From Nonomuraea sp. MG754425 (GTDB lineage Bacteria > Actinomycetota > Actinomycetes > Streptosporangiales > Streptosporangiaceae): a DNA stretch of 64,000 bases. The notes beneath the pieces are model-generated. The model did not search any database and was not told where the DNA came from. It worked only from the letters and a program-made list of their open reading frames with translations. Shown here in pieces: positions 15,643 to 24,828 of this stretch (its first letter is position 1; each line of letters starts with the position of its first letter). The stretch lies in NCBI RefSeq assembly GCF_021699195.1, contig NZ_SSXE01000019.1, forward strand, positions 1 to 64,000, given 5' to 3'. The translations under genes were made by a program, and so were the position numbers.

Positions 15643-17025
15643 TCACACCATGGCCAGGTAGCCGGCCAGCTCCTCGGCCGAGGAGGTGGCGATCCCGACG
15701 TACCCGTCCGGCCGGACGAGCGTGTGCCGGGCCCCGCCGTACGGCCGCGCGGGGACGTACGCGCGCACCTCGGGACCGCCGGGCACGCGGGGGGCGGGGT
15801 CGGGTGACAGCAGCGTGAAGTGCGGCCCGCGCAGCAGGTCGAACATCCGCGCCCGGCTCCCCCCGGCCAGCTCGACGGGCCCGTCCGGCACGCGGTCGCC
15901 GCCGTTCCCGGCCAGCGAGCCGCCCCGGTAGCTCAGCGTGAGCTGGTAGGTCTCCTCGTCGCGCCGGACGGTCTTCTTCCCGTACAGCTCCGAGCTGAGG
16001 CCGAGCACGTGGGCGGCGATCGGGCGGCGTTCCTCCTCGTAGGTGTCCAGCAGCGCGTCCGGCGCGCCCGCCAGCACCCGGGCGAGCTTCCAGCCCAGGT
16101 TGTAGGCGTCCTGGACGCCGGTGTTGAGCCCCTGCCCGCCCGACGGCGGGTGCACGTGGGCGGCGTCCCCGGCCAGGAAGACCCGGCCGGCGCGGAAGCG
16201 GTCGGCGAGGCGGATGTTGACCCGGTAGAGCGACGACCACAGCAGCTCGGTGACCCGCACGCCGCGCGTCATCGACCGCTCCGCGATCAGCCGCTGGAAC
16301 CACTCCACCGTGTCCAGCGGCACGTCACCCGGCTTCAGCGAGGCGAGCACCTGGAAGGACCCGGTGCCGGCCATGGGGTACAGCGCCACCATGCCCTTGC
16401 CGGGGCGGGCCCACATGTGGATGCGGTCCCTGGCCAGGCCCTCGGCCCGCACGTCGGCCAGGGCCATCCGCTCCTCCTCGCGGGTCTCGCCGGTGAAGCC
16501 GATGCCGAGGGCCTTGCGCACCTTGCTCCTGCCGCCGTCCGCCGCGACCAGGTAGCGCGCCCGCACGCTCCGCCCGCCGCCCAGCCGGGCGGTCACCCCG
16601 TCCGCGTCCTGCTCGAACGCGGTCAGCTCGGCGTCCTGGTCCACCCGCCCGCCCAGCTCCGCCAGCCGCTCCCGCAGCACCGCCTCGGTGCGCCACTGCG
16701 GGTGCATCACCACCATCGGGTACGGCACGGCGTCGGTGGGCCGGGCCGGCTTGTGCATGCGCATCCGCCAGACGGGCACCGGGCCGACCCTGACCAGCAC
16801 CGGCGGGTACGGCGCGGCGCTCGCCAGGATCCGGTCCACCACCCCCAGGTCGTCGAAGACCTCCTGTGTGCGGGGCTGGAGCCCCTTGCCCTTGGAGCCG
16901 TTCGCCGGCCCGGCCGCCCGCTCGACGACGCGGCAGCGCACGCCGCGTCTGGCCAGGTCCACGGCGAGGGTCAGGCCGGTGGGTCCGGCGCCGACGACGA
17001 GCACGTCTGTGGTGTTCTCGGTCAT
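15643..17025 (-). CDS. FAD-dependent aromatic monooxygenase (class A flavoprotein)
   Basis: The 460-residue protein has the GxGxxG FAD loop at its start (VLVVGAGPTGLTLAVDLARR), the family signature SKGKGLQPRTQEVFDDLG, the DG motif in YLVAADGGRSKVRKALGI, and the GD motif in VFLAGDAAHVHPPSGGQGLN. This is the PheA/TfdB/rifampicin-monooxygenase-like group. It is shorter than members with a thioredoxin-like C-terminal domain; only about 90 residues follow the GD region. It hydroxylates aromatic rings with NAD(P)H. The promoter is shared divergently with ligA. The substrate could be an antibiotic, a phenol or an endogenous metabolite. Confidence 0.9.
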   Translation of the reverse strand: MTENTTDVLVVGAGPTGLTLAVDLARRGVRCRVVERAAGPANGSKGKGLQPRTQEVFDDLGVVDRILASAAPYPPVLVRVGPVPVWRMRMHKPARPTDAVPYPMVVMHPQWRTEAVLRERLAELGGRVDQDAELTAFEQDADGVTARLGGGRSVRARYLVAADGGRSKVRKALGIGFTGETREEERMALADVRAEGLARDRIHMWARPGKGMVALYPMAGTGSFQVLASLKPGDVPLDTVEWFQRLIAERSMTRGVRVTELLWSSLYRVNIRLADRFRAGRVFLAGDAAHVHPPSGGQGLNTGVQDAYNLGWKLARVLAGAPDALLDTYEEERRPIAAHVLGLSSELYGKKTVRRDEETYQLTLSYRGGSLAGNGGDRVPDGPVELAGGSRARMFDLLRGPHFTLLSPDPAPRVPGGPEVRAYVPARPYGGARHTLVRPDGYVGIATSSAEELAGYLAMV

Positions 17026-17128
17026 GACCCGACCGTGCCAGGCGGCGCTGCCGGATCCCTGTCAGCCGCTGCCGGCCCGGAGCACTCCCGCGGGCGGAAT
17101 TGTCAGTGCCGGAGACGATGATTGACCC

Positions 17129-19195
17129 ATGACCGAGACGCCGCCCATCACCGTCCTGCTCGACGACACGGCCTACGCCGAAGCCGTGCAGCTCGCCGTC
17201 GACTCCGCCGCGGCCTACTACGCCGACGGCACCTCGACGCTCGACGACGACGCCTACGACCAGCTCGTCCGCGGCATCACGGCCTATGAGGAGAAGCACC
17301 CCGAGTCGGTGCTGCCGTCGTCGCCGACCGGCAAGGTGGCCGGCGGCGCCGTGGTGGGCGACGTGCCGCACACGGTGCCGATGCTCAGCCTCGACAACGT
17401 CTTCGGGCCCGAGCAGCTCGCCGACTGGGCGGCCGGGCTGGAGCGCCGGCTCGGACGGCCCGTCACCGCGTGGAGCGTGGAGCCCAAGCTCGACGGTCTG
17501 GCGATCTCGGCCCGCTACCGGCACGGCCGGCTGGCGCAGCTCGTCACGCGCGGCGACGGCACCGCGGGCGAAGACGTCTCGCACGCCATCGGCACCATCG
17601 TCGGCCTGCCCGACCGGCTCGCCGACGCCGTGACGGTGGAGCTGCGGGGCGAGGTCATGATGACGGCCTCCCAGTTCGAGCAGGCGTGCGCCAAGCGGGA
17701 GGCGCACGACGGCACCACGTTCGCCAATCCGCGCAGCGCCGCCGCGGGCACGCTGCGCGCCCAGGACCGGCCCTACGTGTGCGAGCTGACGTTCTTCGGC
17801 TACGGCGTGCTGCCGCCGCCCGACGACGACTCCGAGTTCGCCGTCCGGCTGCGGGGGCTGCCGCACAGCCAGGTCATGGGCTGGGTCGCGGCGCAGGGCG
17901 TGCAGACCACGGCCGCCACGCCGGTGGCCGGCATCCTGGCCGAGACCCTCGACCAGGTGCAAGCCCGGGTCGAGGAGATCGCGGCGGCGCGGGCCGAGCT
18001 GCCGTTCGGCATCGACGGCATCGTGATCAAGTGTGATCTGGCGGGCGACCAGGCCGAGGCCGGGTTCAGCTCGCGGGCGCCGCGCTGGGCGGTGGCGTAC
18101 AAGCTGCCCGCCACCGAGAAGATCACCAAGCTGCTCCGGGTGGAGTGGAACACCGGGCGCACCGGCATCATCGCCCCGCGCGCCGTGCTGGAGCCGGTCA
18201 AGCTCGACGGCAGCGTCGTCACGTACGCCACCCTGCACAACGTCGCCGACATCACCCGGCGTGGCCTGATGCTGGGCGACAGCGTGACCGTCTACAAGGC
18301 GGGCGACGTGATCCCCCGCGTCGAGGCGCCGGTGGTGCACCTGCGCACCGGCGACGAGCAGCCGATCCCGATCCCGGAGCTCTGCCCGCAGTGCGGCGAC
18401 GCGATCGACCGCTCCCAGGAGCGCTGGCGCTGCGTGCGCGGGCGCAACTGCCAGGCGATCGCCTCCATCATCTACGCGGTCGAGCGCGACACCCTCGACA
18501 TCGAGGGCCTGGCGGCCAGCCGCGTCAAGCAGATGTTCGACACCGGGCTGATCGCCGACTTCGCCGACCTGTTCTTCCTCACCCGCGAGCAGCTCCTCGG
18601 GCTCGAGCGGATGGGCGAGACCAGCACCGACAACCTGCTCGCGGCCATCGAGCAGGCCAAGACCCGCCCGCTCAGCAGGGTCTTCGCGGCGCTCGGGGTG
18701 CGCGGCACCGGCCGCGCGATGAGCCGCCGCATCGCCCGTCACTTCGCCACGATGGACGAGGTCCGCGCGGCCGACGCCGAGGCGATCCAGCGGGTCGAGG
18801 GCATGGGGCCGGAGAAGGCGCCGCTCGTGGTGGCCGAGCTGGCCGAGCTGGCCCCGCTGATCGACAAGCTCGTCCGCGCCGGGGTCAACATGATCGAGCC
18901 CGGCGCCACCCCGCCGTCCGCCGAGCCCGTGGCCCCGGGGCAGGAGCTGCCGCTCGCCTCGATGTCGGTGGTGGTCACCGGCACGATGACGGGCCCGCTG
19001 GCCGCGCTGTCGCGCAACGAGGTCAACGAGCTGATCGAGCGGGCGGGCGGCAAGTCGTCCTCCAGCGTCTCCGCCAAGACGGCGCTGCTGGTCGCGGGTG
19101 AGAAGGCGGGCTCGAAGCGGGCCAAGGCCGAGACTCTGGGCGTGCGCGTCGTCAGCCCGGAGGAGTTCGCCGACCAGGTCAGCGCCTTCCTCTGA
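17129..19195 (+). CDS. ligA: NAD-dependent DNA ligase LigA
   Basis: The 688-residue protein has the full LigA order. Domain Ia ([18 protein letters not shown], then [10 protein letters not shown] and [10 protein letters not shown]) is followed by the adenylation domain with active-site Lys in EPKLDGLAI. The OB fold comes next ([20 protein letters not shown]), then a four-Cys zinc finger (CPQCGD...WRCVRGRNC), helix-hairpin-helix repeats and a C-terminal BRCT domain ([20 protein letters not shown]). It seals nicks using NAD+. It is somewhat shorter than typical housekeeping LigA (about 670-730 or more in this phylum), and its neighbourhood is accessory, so it may be a second ligase; the window alone cannot decide. 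An intrinsic terminator follows. Confidence 0.93.
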   Translation: MTETPPITVLLDDTAYAEAVQLAVDSAAAYYADGTSTLDDDAYDQLVRGITAYEEKHPESVLPSSPTGKVAGGAVVGDVPHTVPMLSLDNVFGPEQLADWAAGLERRLGRPVTAWSVEPKLDGLAISARYRHGRLAQLVTRGDGTAGEDVSHAIGTIVGLPDRLADAVTVELRGEVMMTASQFEQACAKREAHDGTTFANPRSAAAGTLRAQDRPYVCELTFFGYGVLPPPDDDSEFAVRLRGLPHSQVMGWVAAQGVQTTAATPVAGILAETLDQVQARVEEIAAARAELPFGIDGIVIKCDLAGDQAEAGFSSRAPRWAVAYKLPATEKITKLLRVEWNTGRTGIIAPRAVLEPVKLDGSVVTYATLHNVADITRRGLMLGDSVTVYKAGDVIPRVEAPVVHLRTGDEQPIPIPELCPQCGDAIDRSQERWRCVRGRNCQAIASIIYAVERDTLDIEGLAASRVKQMFDTGLIADFADLFFLTREQLLGLERMGETSTDNLLAAIEQAKTRPLSRVFAALGVRGTGRAMSRRIARHFATMDEVRAADAEAIQRVEGMGPEKAPLVVAELAELAPLIDKLVRAGVNMIEPGATPPSAEPVAPGQELPLASMSVVVTGTMTGPLAALSRNEVNELIERAGGKSSSSVSAKTALLVAGEKAGSKRAKAETLGVRVVSPEEFADQVSAFL

Positions 19196-19330
19196 CGGCC
19201 GCACCGGCGCGCGGTCGCCTCGCTGCCAGGTGCGCTCACCTCGCGAGGGTGGAGCGGCGGGGCGGTGCGCCAAACGGGCCGGGCACGCTGATCTCCTTCG
19301 TGGCCTGCGGTGAGATCGGTGCCGACATGC

Positions 19331-19354
19331 CCGGACGCTAACAGTCCGGTTTTA
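19331..19354 (+). terminator. Intrinsic terminator downstream of ligA
   Basis: CCGGAC (19331-19336) pairs with GTCCGG (19344-19349) around a 7-nt loop and is followed by TTTTAT. It lies 135 bp after the ligA stop and is one of the few U-tract terminators in the window. The 277-bp gap it sits in shows no gene. Confidence 0.6.
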
Positions 19355-19472
19355 TGGGGAAGAAGCGGGTTCGCCGCATGTCCATCGGGCCGTCACCGAA
19401 AGTTCGGCCGCCCATTCTGTCGGTGTCACCGTTCATACTCACCGTCAGCACCGGCCTTTCGGGAGGAAAACG

Positions 19473-20138
19473 ATGGCGAGGCGTTCCGGACACCGCAGGA
19501 AGCGGTCCAAGTCAAGCGGCAGGCAGCAGTTGTGGCTGCTCAGCCTGCTGGTGGCAGGCATTGCGGTCGCCCTTTTCGCGAAATTCGCCATCGAGAATCC
19601 GGTGCCGGCGATAGGCGTGGCCATGCTGCTGGCCGCCGCGTGCTGTGCCGCGCTTTTCATTCGATATCGGGTCATCCAGGCCCAGCGCCGGCAATTTCTC
19701 GCGGCCAACGCGGAATTGGCGAAGGTCGATCTCATGACCGGCCCGCAATTCGAGCACCTCGTCGCCGAGTTGATGATCGCCGAAGGTTTCCGCCGGGTCG
19801 TCGAACGGGGGCGCAGTGGTGACGGCGGCGTCGACGTCACCGCCGTGGCGCCCGGCGGCGTCCCGTACGCCGTGCAGTGCAAGCGCTACAGCCGGTCCGT
19901 CGGCGCGCCCGAGGTGCGCAACTTCCTGGGGGCGCTGGCCAACGCCTTCGACGGGTACACCGGCGTCCTGGTCACCTCGGGCCGCCTGACCCGGCAAGCC
20001 CGTGCGGAGGCGCTCGACGCCCGGCAGCCGCTGCTGCTCGTCGAGCGCGATCGGCTGGCCGACTGGCTGACCGGCCGGAGCACCCTGCTGCCCCGGCGGG
20101 TGCCGCCGCTGGTGGAAGGGGAGGAGCTGGCGGGGTGA
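19473..20138 (+). CDS. Membrane-anchored Mrr-like restriction endonuclease
   Basis: The 221-residue protein starts with a strongly basic tail (RRSGHRRKRSKSSGR), two transmembrane helices (LWLLSLLVAGIAVALFAKF and AIGVAMLLAAACCAALFI), and then an Mrr_cat endonuclease domain. The PD-(D/E)xK-type core is visible: FEHLVAELMIAEGF, GDGGVDVTAVAPGGVPYAVQ, and CKRY with the catalytic Lys, followed by EVRNFLGAL and VLVTSGRLTRQARAEA. Related proteins cleave modified or foreign DNA; the membrane tether is typical of a subgroup. GGGAGGAAAACG precedes the ATG. It could be a single-gene defence or DNA-quality factor, next to ligA. Confidence 0.87.
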   Translation: MARRSGHRRKRSKSSGRQQLWLLSLLVAGIAVALFAKFAIENPVPAIGVAMLLAAACCAALFIRYRVIQAQRRQFLAANAELAKVDLMTGPQFEHLVAELMIAEGFRRVVERGRSGDGGVDVTAVAPGGVPYAVQCKRYSRSVGAPEVRNFLGALANAFDGYTGVLVTSGRLTRQARAEALDARQPLLLVERDRLADWLTGRSTLLPRRVPPLVEGEELAG

Positions 20139-20203
20139 GCCGCTCGCCCGGTCGTCGTGGCCGGGGCGGGGCGGGGTCACCGGGGAGCCGTCCATCGGGC
20201 GGA

Positions 20204-21337
20204 TCAGAACTGGGCGCAGATGGCGGTGTCCAGCGCGGCCTCGACGTGCTTCAGGCCGGCGGCCGTGGTCGGCAGGTGGGTGACGGCGACGGCGGCGGCG
20301 CGGCCGTCCTCGGTGGCGGCGTTGGTGGTGGAGAAGCCGGGGATGGAGCCGCCGTGGCCCCAGGCCGTGACACCGCACGACAGCTTCACGCTGCTCAGGC
20401 CCAGGCCGTACTGGGCGTTGGGGCCGAGCATCGGGGCCTTGACGGTGGTGCGCATCTCCTTGAGCTGCGCGGGCTTGAGCAGCTTGCCGTCGATGAGCGC
20501 GGTGAAGAAGCGGTTCAGGTCGCTGGGGGTGGAGATCATCTGCCCGGCGGTCCACGCCTGCGACGGATCGAAGGAGCTGACGTCGGTCATCGGCCGCTTG
20601 GGGTCGTCCCGGTGGTAGCCGGTGGGGTGCGGGGTGCGGATCTCCTGGTCGCCGCTGCGCGGGAAGTAGGTACGGGTGAGGCCGAGCTTCTTGACCGTGC
20701 GCCTGGTGATCTCCTCGCCGGCCGGGCGGCCGGTGACCTTCTCGATGAGCAGGCCCGCGACGATGTAGTTCGTGTTGGTGTACTGCCACTTCGCGCCGGG
20801 GGCGAACTGCGCCTTCTTCGCCAGCGCCATGTCGAGGAGCCGCCGGGGCTCGAAGTGGGTGTGCTGGTAGGGCAGGATGCCCTTGGCCAGGAAGTCGGTG
20901 TACTCGGGCAGGCCGCTGGTGTGCTGCAGGAGCTGGCGCACGGTGATGCGGCGGCCGTCGATGCCGTCGCCGCGCAGCAGGCCGGGCAGGTAGGTCTCGA
21001 CCGGGGCGTCCAGCTTGACCTTGCCCTCGCCGACGAGCTGCAGGACGGTGACGGCGGTGAAGGTCTTGGTGTTGCTGCCGATCCGGACGTACCCGTCGGC
21101 CGGCGGCTGCTCCTTCAGCCCGGCGGTGTAGTCGCGCATCCGGCCGTCGCGCGACCGCACGGAGGCGAGCGCGGCGGGGAAACCGTCCTTGAGCACGAGC
21201 TCCATCAGGTTCGCCTGGACGGCGGGGGAGGCCGAAGCGGTGGTCTGGGTGGCGGCGGCCTGGGTGGCGGTGCCGCAGACGACGGCGAGGGCGAGGGCGG
21301 AGGCGCCGGTCCAGCGCTGGAAGCTCGTTGCGATCAT
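20204..21337 (-). CDS. Secreted serine hydrolase (beta-lactamase/DD-peptidase family)
   Basis: The 377-residue protein has a signal peptide (about residues 1-30, ALALAVVCGTATQAAA) and the three motifs of serine beta-lactamase-fold enzymes: SNTK (S88, K91), YTN in WQYTNTNYIVAGLLIEKVTG, and HGG in AWGHGGSIPGFST. It resembles the Streptomyces R61 DD-carboxypeptidase group and would act on peptidoglycan peptides or esters outside the cell. Monocistronic, with two palindromes upstream of its start. Confidence 0.9.
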   Translation of the reverse strand: MIATSFQRWTGASALALAVVCGTATQAAATQTTASASPAVQANLMELVLKDGFPAALASVRSRDGRMRDYTAGLKEQPPADGYVRIGSNTKTFTAVTVLQLVGEGKVKLDAPVETYLPGLLRGDGIDGRRITVRQLLQHTSGLPEYTDFLAKGILPYQHTHFEPRRLLDMALAKKAQFAPGAKWQYTNTNYIVAGLLIEKVTGRPAGEEITRRTVKKLGLTRTYFPRSGDQEIRTPHPTGYHRDDPKRPMTDVSSFDPSQAWTAGQMISTPSDLNRFFTALIDGKLLKPAQLKEMRTTVKAPMLGPNAQYGLGLSSVKLSCGVTAWGHGGSIPGFSTTNAATEDGRAAAVAVTHLPTTAAGLKHVEAALDTAICAQF

Positions 21338-21373
21338 GCGTCAAAACTACGGACCGTCAGGGGGTGGCGACGA

Positions 21374-21413
21374 TCCCGTACACGGGACAGATCATGGTAG
21401 GGCCTGCCCTACC
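21374..21413 (-). promoter_or_regulatory. Two palindromes upstream of the serine hydrolase gene
   Basis: Between 37 and 76 bp upstream of the serine hydrolase start lie TCCCGT-AC-ACGGGA (21374-21387) and GGTAGGGC-CT-GCCCTACC (21396-21413), both perfect. The second has the 8+2+8 form of a dimeric repressor or activator site. Either could control the hydrolase; the second could also terminate the Clp_N gene's neighbouring transcripts, though it lacks a U-tract. Confidence 0.45.
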
Positions 21414-21471
21414 GTCCGCCCTTCACGAACCTGCCCCTACGCCCCCGCCGCGCCGCAGGTCGTCGGGGGTG

Positions 21472-22206
21472 TCACGGCTCCCGGGAGCGAAGGAACGCCT
21501 CCAGCGCGGCCCGTACGGCGGCCCGGGTGGGTTCCAGCGCGACCCCGTGCTCCCAGAGGAGTTTGCCCGCCGTGCCTGACTTGTCGTGCAGCAGGCCGAG
21601 CAGCATGTGCTCGGTGCCGATGTAGTTGTGCCGGAGCTCGGCCGTCTCGGTGAGCGCGGCCGTGAGGGCTCGACGGGCGCCGGCCCCGACCGAGAGCGCG
21701 GCGGGCGAGCCGGAGCCGGTGGGCAGCCGGCCTTCCAGCGCCTCGCGGAGCAGGGCGGGATCGACGTCCTGGGCGGCGATCGCCTGGACGGCCAGCGTGT
21801 TCGGGTCGTCGAGGATGCCGAGCAGCAGGTGACCGGCCTCGATGGCGGAGCCGCCCAGGCGGCGGACGTGCGCCTCGGCCCGGTCGAGGGTCTGCCTGGC
21901 GCGGCCGGTGTAGCGCTCGAACGCCCCCGACCGCGCCAGGTCGGCGATGGTGAGGCTGGACCAGCGCCGCCCGTAACGCTGCTGGGCCGCCTGGCGGCTG
22001 ATGCCCAGGTGGTCGCCGATGTCGGCCCATGAGCAGCCCTCGGCCCGCGCCAGTTCGACGAGGTAGCCGAGCAGGCGGTCGCCGATGTTCCGCTGGTCGG
22101 ACAGCACGCCTTCGGCCACGGTGAGGCGGGTCAGGGCGTCGGTGTCGTCGGCGCTGCGGGCTTCGACGATCGACAGCAGTTCGGCGAGGTCGGGTAGCTC
22201 TGGCAC
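21472..22206 (-). CDS. Clp N-domain protein with N-terminal helix-turn-helix
   Basis: The 244-residue protein has an N-terminal HTH-like segment (CSWADIGDHLGISRQAAQQR, about residues 57-76) and then a double Clp_N repeat: FERYTGRARQTLDRAEAHVR...EAGHLLLGILDD and ALTAALTETAELRHNYIGTE followed by HMLLGLLHD. ClpC/ClpA use such domains to bind substrates or adaptors, but here there is no AAA+ module. Similar stand-alone proteins occur in actinomycetes and may be transcription factors. The start is a GTG at 22206; CATAAT (22217-22212) sits 6 bp upstream, so the mRNA is probably leaderless. It diverges from a serine hydrolase/MoxR operon across a twin-palindrome promoter. Confidence 0.85.
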   Translation of the reverse strand: MPELPDLAELLSIVEARSADDTDALTRLTVAEGVLSDQRNIGDRLLGYLVELARAEGCSWADIGDHLGISRQAAQQRYGRRWSSLTIADLARSGAFERYTGRARQTLDRAEAHVRRLGGSAIEAGHLLLGILDDPNTLAVQAIAAQDVDPALLREALEGRLPTGSGSPAALSVGAGARRALTAALTETAELRHNYIGTEHMLLGLLHDKSGTAGKLLWEHGVALEPTRAAVRAALEAFLRSREP

Positions 22207-22220
22207 CCCACCATTATGAC

Positions 22221-22269
22221 TGTCAATGCTCTCCTTGACATATTCGAAGTGTCAATGCGAGCGTTGACA
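22221..22269. promoter_or_regulatory. Twin operator palindromes in divergent promoter
   Basis: Two 20-bp copies of TGTCAATGC-N5-TTGACA lie at 22221-22240 and 22250-22269, centre to centre 29 bp. Each has TGTCAA/TTGACA arms, and both share the left-hand TGTCAATGC, so the pair looks duplicated. They fill the 64-bp gap between the Clp_N/HTH gene and the serine hydrolase start, and TTGACA also matches a -35 box. The HTH protein encoded at the left is the obvious candidate ligand. Confidence 0.65.
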
Positions 22270-22270
22270 C

Positions 22271-23740
22271 ATGGACATCAGCGCGCTGCAAGAGGCGCTC
22301 GACGCGTACGTGCCGGAGATCATGCGGGTCTGCGGGACGCCGGGGCTGTCGATCGCGGTGGGCGTGGGCACGGAGGTGGCGATCGCCGCCGCGTACGGGC
22401 ACGCGGACCTGGCCACCGGCCGCCCGATGACGGTGGACACCGTCGGCCCCACGGGTTCGGACTGCAAGCCGTACACCGGCGTCGCCGCCCTGCGGCTGGT
22501 GGAACGCGGCGTGATCGGGCTCGACGATCCGATCGACCGTCACGTACGGGTCGTCAATCCGTACGGGCGGCGGCCGATCACGCTGCGGGACCTGCTCACC
22601 CACCGCAGCGGACTGGGCCCCGGCATGGGCGACTTCGACCGGGTGCCGCCCCCGCCGCTGGGTGAGCACCTGCGGCGGGTGCTCGACGCGGGCCGGTCCG
22701 ACGCCTACGGCGGCACGCTGGCGCCGTTCTGGACCGGCCCCGTGGGAGCCGGCTACCAGTACAGCAACGTCGGGATCGCCCTGGCCGGGCACCTCGTCGA
22801 ACTGCTCGACCCCGACGGGGCCGGCTTCTCCGAGCGGGTGGCGCGGGAGGTGTTCGAGCCGCTGGGGATGGGCTCGACCGTGTTCCCCCGGGCCCAGCAT
22901 CCCGACTTCGTGCCGGCCGGGCTGCTGGCCCGCCGCTCCACCGGGTACGCGACCCTGCCCGGCCTCCACCTGCCGCTGCCCACGCTCTACCCCGGGGACT
23001 ACCCGGCGGGCTCCGCGCTGAGCACACCCTCCGACCACGCCAGGTTCGTGCTCGCGCTGCTCAACGGCGGGGCGCTGGGCTCCGGCCGGATCCTGTCCCC
23101 CGCCATGGCCACGCGGATGATCACGGCCCAGGCGAGCGGCGGCACCCTCGCGGGGCCGCGTCCCGACCTGTCCGTCGGCCTGGTGTTCAACGTCTTCGGC
23201 GGCGAGCACCCGTACGTCGGGCACGGCGGCGAGTACCCGTGGGGCTGGTGCCACTTCACGCGCGGGTGGACCGAGGACCGGGTGGCGCTGGTCGTCGCCG
23301 CCAACCAGTTCGACCTGGGCGACTTCGGGCTGTCCGACCGGCCCAGCCACGCGGCGGCCCGCCTGGTCGCCGAGATCGTCACCGCCTGGGTCCACGGCGA
23401 CGACCCCCGGCCCCGGCGCACCCTCGCGGCGAGCCGGAGCTACCTGGCCGGGCTCCTGGTCGGCGACCGGCTCACGACCCGGCTGGGCATCGCGTCGTCC
23501 CCCGCGCCGGAGGACGTCACGCGGATCGCCTCGGGCGCGGTGGCCTCGCAGCCGTGGGATCCGGAGGCGTTCCAGCAGGCCGTACGGCGGGTACGGCTGA
23601 CGGCCACCCCCCTGGCGGACAACGCCGCGACCGTACGCGGGGAGTTCCCGGAGCACGAACTGGCGCTGCTGACCCGGCAACTCGGCATACCCGGCCTCGT
23701 CTCCCTACTGGCGGGCCCCGGCCCGTCGGCGGGGAAGTGA
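22271..23740 (+). CDS. Serine hydrolase of the beta-lactamase fold
   Basis: The 489-residue protein carries S63-D-C-K66 (GSDCKPYTGVAALRL), the Tyr motif in YQYSNVGIALAG, and GHGGEYPWGW, plus LLTHRSGLGPGMGDF. It has no recognisable signal peptide, unlike the other serine hydrolase nearby, so it is probably cytoplasmic and esterase-like (PBP4*/EstB type). The C-terminal ~110 residues lie beyond the catalytic fold. The ATG follows directly on the second palindrome, without a Shine-Dalgarno. Its stop codon overlaps the MoxR start (GTGA), so the two are translationally coupled. Confidence 0.87.
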   Translation: MDISALQEALDAYVPEIMRVCGTPGLSIAVGVGTEVAIAAAYGHADLATGRPMTVDTVGPTGSDCKPYTGVAALRLVERGVIGLDDPIDRHVRVVNPYGRRPITLRDLLTHRSGLGPGMGDFDRVPPPPLGEHLRRVLDAGRSDAYGGTLAPFWTGPVGAGYQYSNVGIALAGHLVELLDPDGAGFSERVAREVFEPLGMGSTVFPRAQHPDFVPAGLLARRSTGYATLPGLHLPLPTLYPGDYPAGSALSTPSDHARFVLALLNGGALGSGRILSPAMATRMITAQASGGTLAGPRPDLSVGLVFNVFGGEHPYVGHGGEYPWGWCHFTRGWTEDRVALVVAANQFDLGDFGLSDRPSHAAARLVAEIVTAWVHGDDPRPRRTLAASRSYLAGLLVGDRLTTRLGIASSPAPEDVTRIASGAVASQPWDPEAFQQAVRRVRLTATPLADNAATVRGEFPEHELALLTRQLGIPGLVSLLAGPGPSAGK

Positions 23741-24828
23741 GCGTGGACGGCGGCGACGTGGTGTCGGAGGCGCTGGCCGTCGCCGTGTCGGCGGGCGTGC
23801 CGACGGTGTTGTGGGGCAGCCCCGGCACCGGCAAGACCTCGGTCGTGGTGGCCCTCGCCGAGGCCCTGAACTGGCCCGTCGAGGTGGTCGTCGGCTCGAT
23901 CAGGGAGCCGAGCGACTTCGCCGGCCTGCCGGTGGTCGCCGACGGCGCGGTCCGGCTGGCCCCACCGGCCTGGGCCCAGCGGCTGGCCGCGGCCGGTCAC
24001 GGGCTGCTCTTCCTGGACGAGCTGACCACGGCTCCTCCGGCGGTGCAGGCCGCGATGCTCCGGGTGGTGCTGGAGCGCGTGGTGGGCGACGTGCGACTGC
24101 CGGACAAGGTGCAGGTGGTCGCCGCCGCCAACCCGCCCGAGGAGGCCGCCGACGGCTGGGACCTGACGCCGCCGCTGGCCAACCGGTTCGTGCACCTCAA
24201 CTGGCCGGTGGACGGCAGGCGCATCGCGCGCGGCCTGGCGGTGGGGTTCCCCGCTCCGCCGCTGTCCGCCTTCGCCCGGCCGCCGTCCCGCGAGCAGGTG
24301 GTGCGGGCGCGGGCGACCGTGGCGGCGTTCCTGGAGGTCAGGCCGGTGCTGGCACTCCAGGTTCCGTCGGGCGGGGGCCAGGGGTGGCCGAGCCCTCGGT
24401 CGTGGGAGGCGACGGCCACGCTGGCGGCCGCGTGCGAGGCCGCCGGCTCCTCGGACGACGTGCTGGCCGCGCTCGTGACCGGGGCCGTCGGGGAGGGGGC
24501 CGCGCTGGAGTTCCTGTCCTGGCGGGAGCACCTGGACCTGCCGGACCCGGTGGCGGTGCTCGCGGACCCGGACGGGTTCGAGCTGCCCAGGCGCGGCGAC
24601 CGGGCCTTCGCCGTACTCACCTCGGTGGTGGCCGTCGCGGTGGCCGCCGGTGACGTGACGAGCTGGGACGCCGCCTGGCGGGTGATCGCCAGGGCCGCCC
24701 GCACCGCGCCGGACGTGGCCACCCTCGCGGCCCGCACCCTCGCCGGACGCCGGCCGCGCGGAGCCGCGATCCCGTCCGCGCTGCTGGAGCTGACCCCGAT
24801 CCTGCGCGCGGCGGGGCTGCTCCCGTGA
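23737..24828 (+). CDS. MoxR-type AAA+ ATPase
   Basis: The 363-residue protein has Walker A GSPGTGKT (27-34), Walker B LLFLDE (89-94), sensor 1 in VVAAANPPEE and an Arg-finger region PLANRFVHLNWP, which is the MoxR/AAA_5 pattern. MoxR ATPases act with VWA-domain partners as chaperones or assembly factors for protein complexes. The start GTG overlaps the preceding stop by 4 bp, and the end overlaps the VWA gene start by 4 bp, so expression is tightly coupled. The C-terminal half (helical, from about residue 195) is less conserved and probably forms the lid. Confidence 0.88.
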   Translation: MSVDGGDVVSEALAVAVSAGVPTVLWGSPGTGKTSVVVALAEALNWPVEVVVGSIREPSDFAGLPVVADGAVRLAPPAWAQRLAAAGHGLLFLDELTTAPPAVQAAMLRVVLERVVGDVRLPDKVQVVAAANPPEEAADGWDLTPPLANRFVHLNWPVDGRRIARGLAVGFPAPPLSAFARPPSREQVVRARATVAAFLEVRPVLALQVPSGGGQGWPSPRSWEATATLAAACEAAGSSDDVLAALVTGAVGEGAALEFLSWREHLDLPDPVAVLADPDGFELPRRGDRAFAVLTSVVAVAVAAGDVTSWDAAWRVIARAARTAPDVATLAARTLAGRRPRGAAIPSALLELTPILRAAGLLP

